A stretch of DNA of 6,072 nucleotides from Clostridiaceae bacterium (GTDB lineage Bacteria; Bacillota; Clostridia; Oscillospirales; Acutalibacteraceae), in contig CAJGCL010000112.1 of assembly GCA_904501675.1 (NCBI GenBank), positions 1 to 6,072 on the forward strand. The letters are read 5' to 3'. Under the pieces are notes generated by a model. The model worked only from the letters and a program-made list of their open reading frames with translations. It had not been told where the DNA came from and did not search any database. The translations under genes and the position numbers were made by a program. The number at the start of each line of letters is the position of its first letter. Positions within the stretch are counted from its first letter, which is position 1. Of this stretch, positions 5,175 to 6,072 are shown one piece after another.

Positions 5175-5510
5175 GTGGCAGAATTGAATATTAAGGATGC
5201 AATGGGGTTTTTGGGCATCTGCAGAAAAGCAAATAAGCTTCTTTGCGGTCATGATGTTGTTAAAGAATCCATTGTTAAATCAAAAGCAGAGCTTGTTATG
5301 CTTTCCGCAGATGCTTCCGAAAGGCTGGAGCGTGAAATCAGGCATGCCTGCACCTATAACGGAAAAAATATTCCGGTTATACGAACATCCTGCACAATGG
5401 AAGATTTTGCCGCAGGTATAGGGAAAAAATCAGCAGTTTTTTCCGTTTTGGATACCGGATTTGCTACTAAAACACTTCAAAAATTCGGGGAGGAATTACA
5501 TGATAACTAA
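5175..5510 (+). CDS. L7Ae/YlxQ-family kink-turn RNA-binding protein
   Basis: This protein of about 111 residues has the L7Ae/L30e/Gadd45 fold. LGICRKANKLLCGHDVVKESI (13-33) corresponds to the family's LGLARRAGKLxxGxxxVxxxI, and AELVMLSADASE (38-49) is the strand-loop region (x-A-x-DAS) that contacts kink-turn RNA. The segment KNIPVIRT (64-71) precedes the variable loop, and the GIGK block (81-84) matches the end of the family core. Bacterial YlxQ-type members bind kink-turn RNAs and may associate with the ribosome; no partner can be named here. The start is uncertain. GTG 5175 lies only 2 nt after GAAAGGA (5166-5172), whereas TTG 5184 is 11 nt after it; both leave the fold intact. The 3' end overlaps infB by 11 bp. 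It is sometimes called rplGA or ylxQ. Confidence 0.88.
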   Translation: MAELNIKDAMGFLGICRKANKLLCGHDVVKESIVKSKAELVMLSADASERLEREIRHACTYNGKNIPVIRTSCTMEDFAAGIGKKSAVFSVLDTGFATKTLQKFGEELHDN

Positions 5511-6072
5511 ATATAAAGTCAGCGAGGTTGCTAAAGACTTAGGTTTACAGAGTAAACAGATTTCAGATATACTTGCAAAGCATTTTGAAGAGCCTAAAAA
5601 GTCATCAACAGCTCTTGATACAAAAGAGCTTGATGTGCTTTTCGATGTGCTCACACAAGAAAATTCAGTAGAAAGCTTCGATGCATACTTTGCTATGCAG
5701 AAGAAGGAAGAAAAGAAGCCTGAGCCAAAGAAAGAGGCTCCGAAGGCAGAGAAAAAGCCTGAGCCAAAGAAAGAGGCTCCAAAGGCAGAGAAAAAGCCTG
5801 AGCCAAAGAAAGAAGCTCCAAAGGCAGAGAAAAAGGCTGAGAAGAAGCCTGAAGCTAAAAAGGAAGCTCCTGTAGAGAAAAAGCATGGCGAAAGCACTCT
5901 TAATCCTTTCAAGAAGCACGAAAAGAAAAATGATGGTCCTATGCAGTCCAGAACAAAGGGCGAAAAGCGTACTATCGACACAAGAGCAGATAACGTTCAG
6001 CTTGAAAAGTACAACGAGAAGTATGAAAATATTGCTCCTGTTCATTCAATCAATGATAATGTACAGACCAAG
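5500..6072 (+). CDS. infB: Translation initiation factor IF-2, N-terminal part (3' end outside the window)
   Basis: The ATG at 5500 opens 191 codons with no stop before the right edge, so the gene is cut. GGGGAGG (5487-5493) lies 6 nt upstream. Residues 1-29 (MITKYKVSEVAKDLGLQSKQ and onward) are the IF2_N helical domain. Residues about 70-127 are a Lys/Glu/Pro/Ala-rich charged linker with tandem repeats. The following residues (HGESTLNPFKKHEKK onward) are the less-conserved region before the GTPase core. IF-2 recruits initiator fMet-tRNA to the 30S subunit and promotes subunit joining with GTP. The G-domain that would prove identity is not in the window, but the N-domain, linker type and operon position make infB the clear call. 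It overlaps the L7Ae-like gene by 11 bp, suggesting coupled translation. Confidence 0.93.
   Translation, partial: MITKYKVSEVAKDLGLQSKQISDILAKHFEEPKKSSTALDTKELDVLFDVLTQENSVESFDAYFAMQKKEEKKPEPKKEAPKAEKKPEPKKEAPKAEKKPEPKKEAPKAEKKAEKKPEAKKEAPVEKKHGESTLNPFKKHEKKNDGPMQSRTKGEKRTIDTRADNVQLEKYNEKYENIAPVHSINDNVQTK
5713..5829 (+). repeat. Three 39-bp in-frame tandem repeats in the infB linker
   Basis: Units 5713-5751, 5752-5790 and 5791-5829 each encode KKPEPKKEAPKAE. The DNA differs only at single third positions (AAG/AAA in the first codon, CCG/CCA, GAG/GAA). A degenerate copy follows at 5830-5877. The near-identity of the DNA, not just the protein, points to recent duplication by slippage or unequal recombination, so copy number probably varies between strains. 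The units are contiguous, so this is not a CRISPR. Confidence 0.92.

Noticed and set aside
5713..5829. Possible CRISPR-like repeat array
   Set aside because: The units are contiguous with no spacers, are in frame, and encode the IF-2 linker.
5496..5981. 161-codon minus-strand open frame rich in Phe/Ser/Gly repeats
   Set aside because: It is the antisense shadow of the infB Lys/Glu/Pro repeat; it has no promoter or ribosome-binding site and overlaps a clear gene.

Overview
The window looks like chromosomal DNA from a low-to-moderate GC Firmicute, most likely of class Clostridia (Ruminococcaceae/Oscillospiraceae-like). The reasons are the gene order rimP-nusA-rnpM-L7Ae-like-infB, a dimeric-type glycyl-tRNA synthetase, A/T-rich intergenic DNA with sigma-A-type promoters, and Shine-Dalgarno-led GTG/TTG starts. 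The genus assignment is inference.

Layout. Bases 1-301 are the 3' end of a glycyl-tRNA synthetase gene read rightward. It converges on a two-gene leftward unit, with a strong stem-loop at 316-349 between them that can terminate transcription from both sides. The leftward unit has a FAD-dependent oxidoreductase (1445-2782) upstream and a Gfo/Idh/MocA-family NAD(P)-dependent oxidoreductase (363-1322) downstream. They are separated by 122 bp that carry a small dispersed repeat. Their substrates cannot be named from sequence. The 278-bp divergent region 2783-3060 holds a good promoter in each direction and, on the right, a rimP leader with a 10-bp GNRA-capped hairpin. From 3061 to the right edge runs the conserved transcription/translation operon: rimP (30S maturation), nusA (elongation/termination factor), rnpM/ylxR (RNA-binding, RNase P modulator), an L7Ae/YlxQ-type kink-turn RNA-binding protein, and the start of infB (IF-2), which is cut by the window edge.

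How the parts work together. The rightward operon couples ribosome assembly, transcription elongation and translation initiation. Its last genes are tightly packed: nusA/rnpM are 11 bp apart, rnpM/L7Ae 21 bp apart, and L7Ae and infB overlap by 11 bp. The exception is a 264-bp non-coding spacer between rimP and nusA. It contains two copies of a GCGAATAACTTGTT-type repeat and a heptanucleotide (YGCARAR) micro-array. The same modules, with the heptads in the opposite orientation, lie between the two leftward oxidoreductase genes.

The genes are mostly housekeeping, and I see no defence system, mobile-element gene, CRISPR array or biosynthetic cluster. The least explained material is the dispersed intergenic repeat family and its insertion inside the nusA operon.
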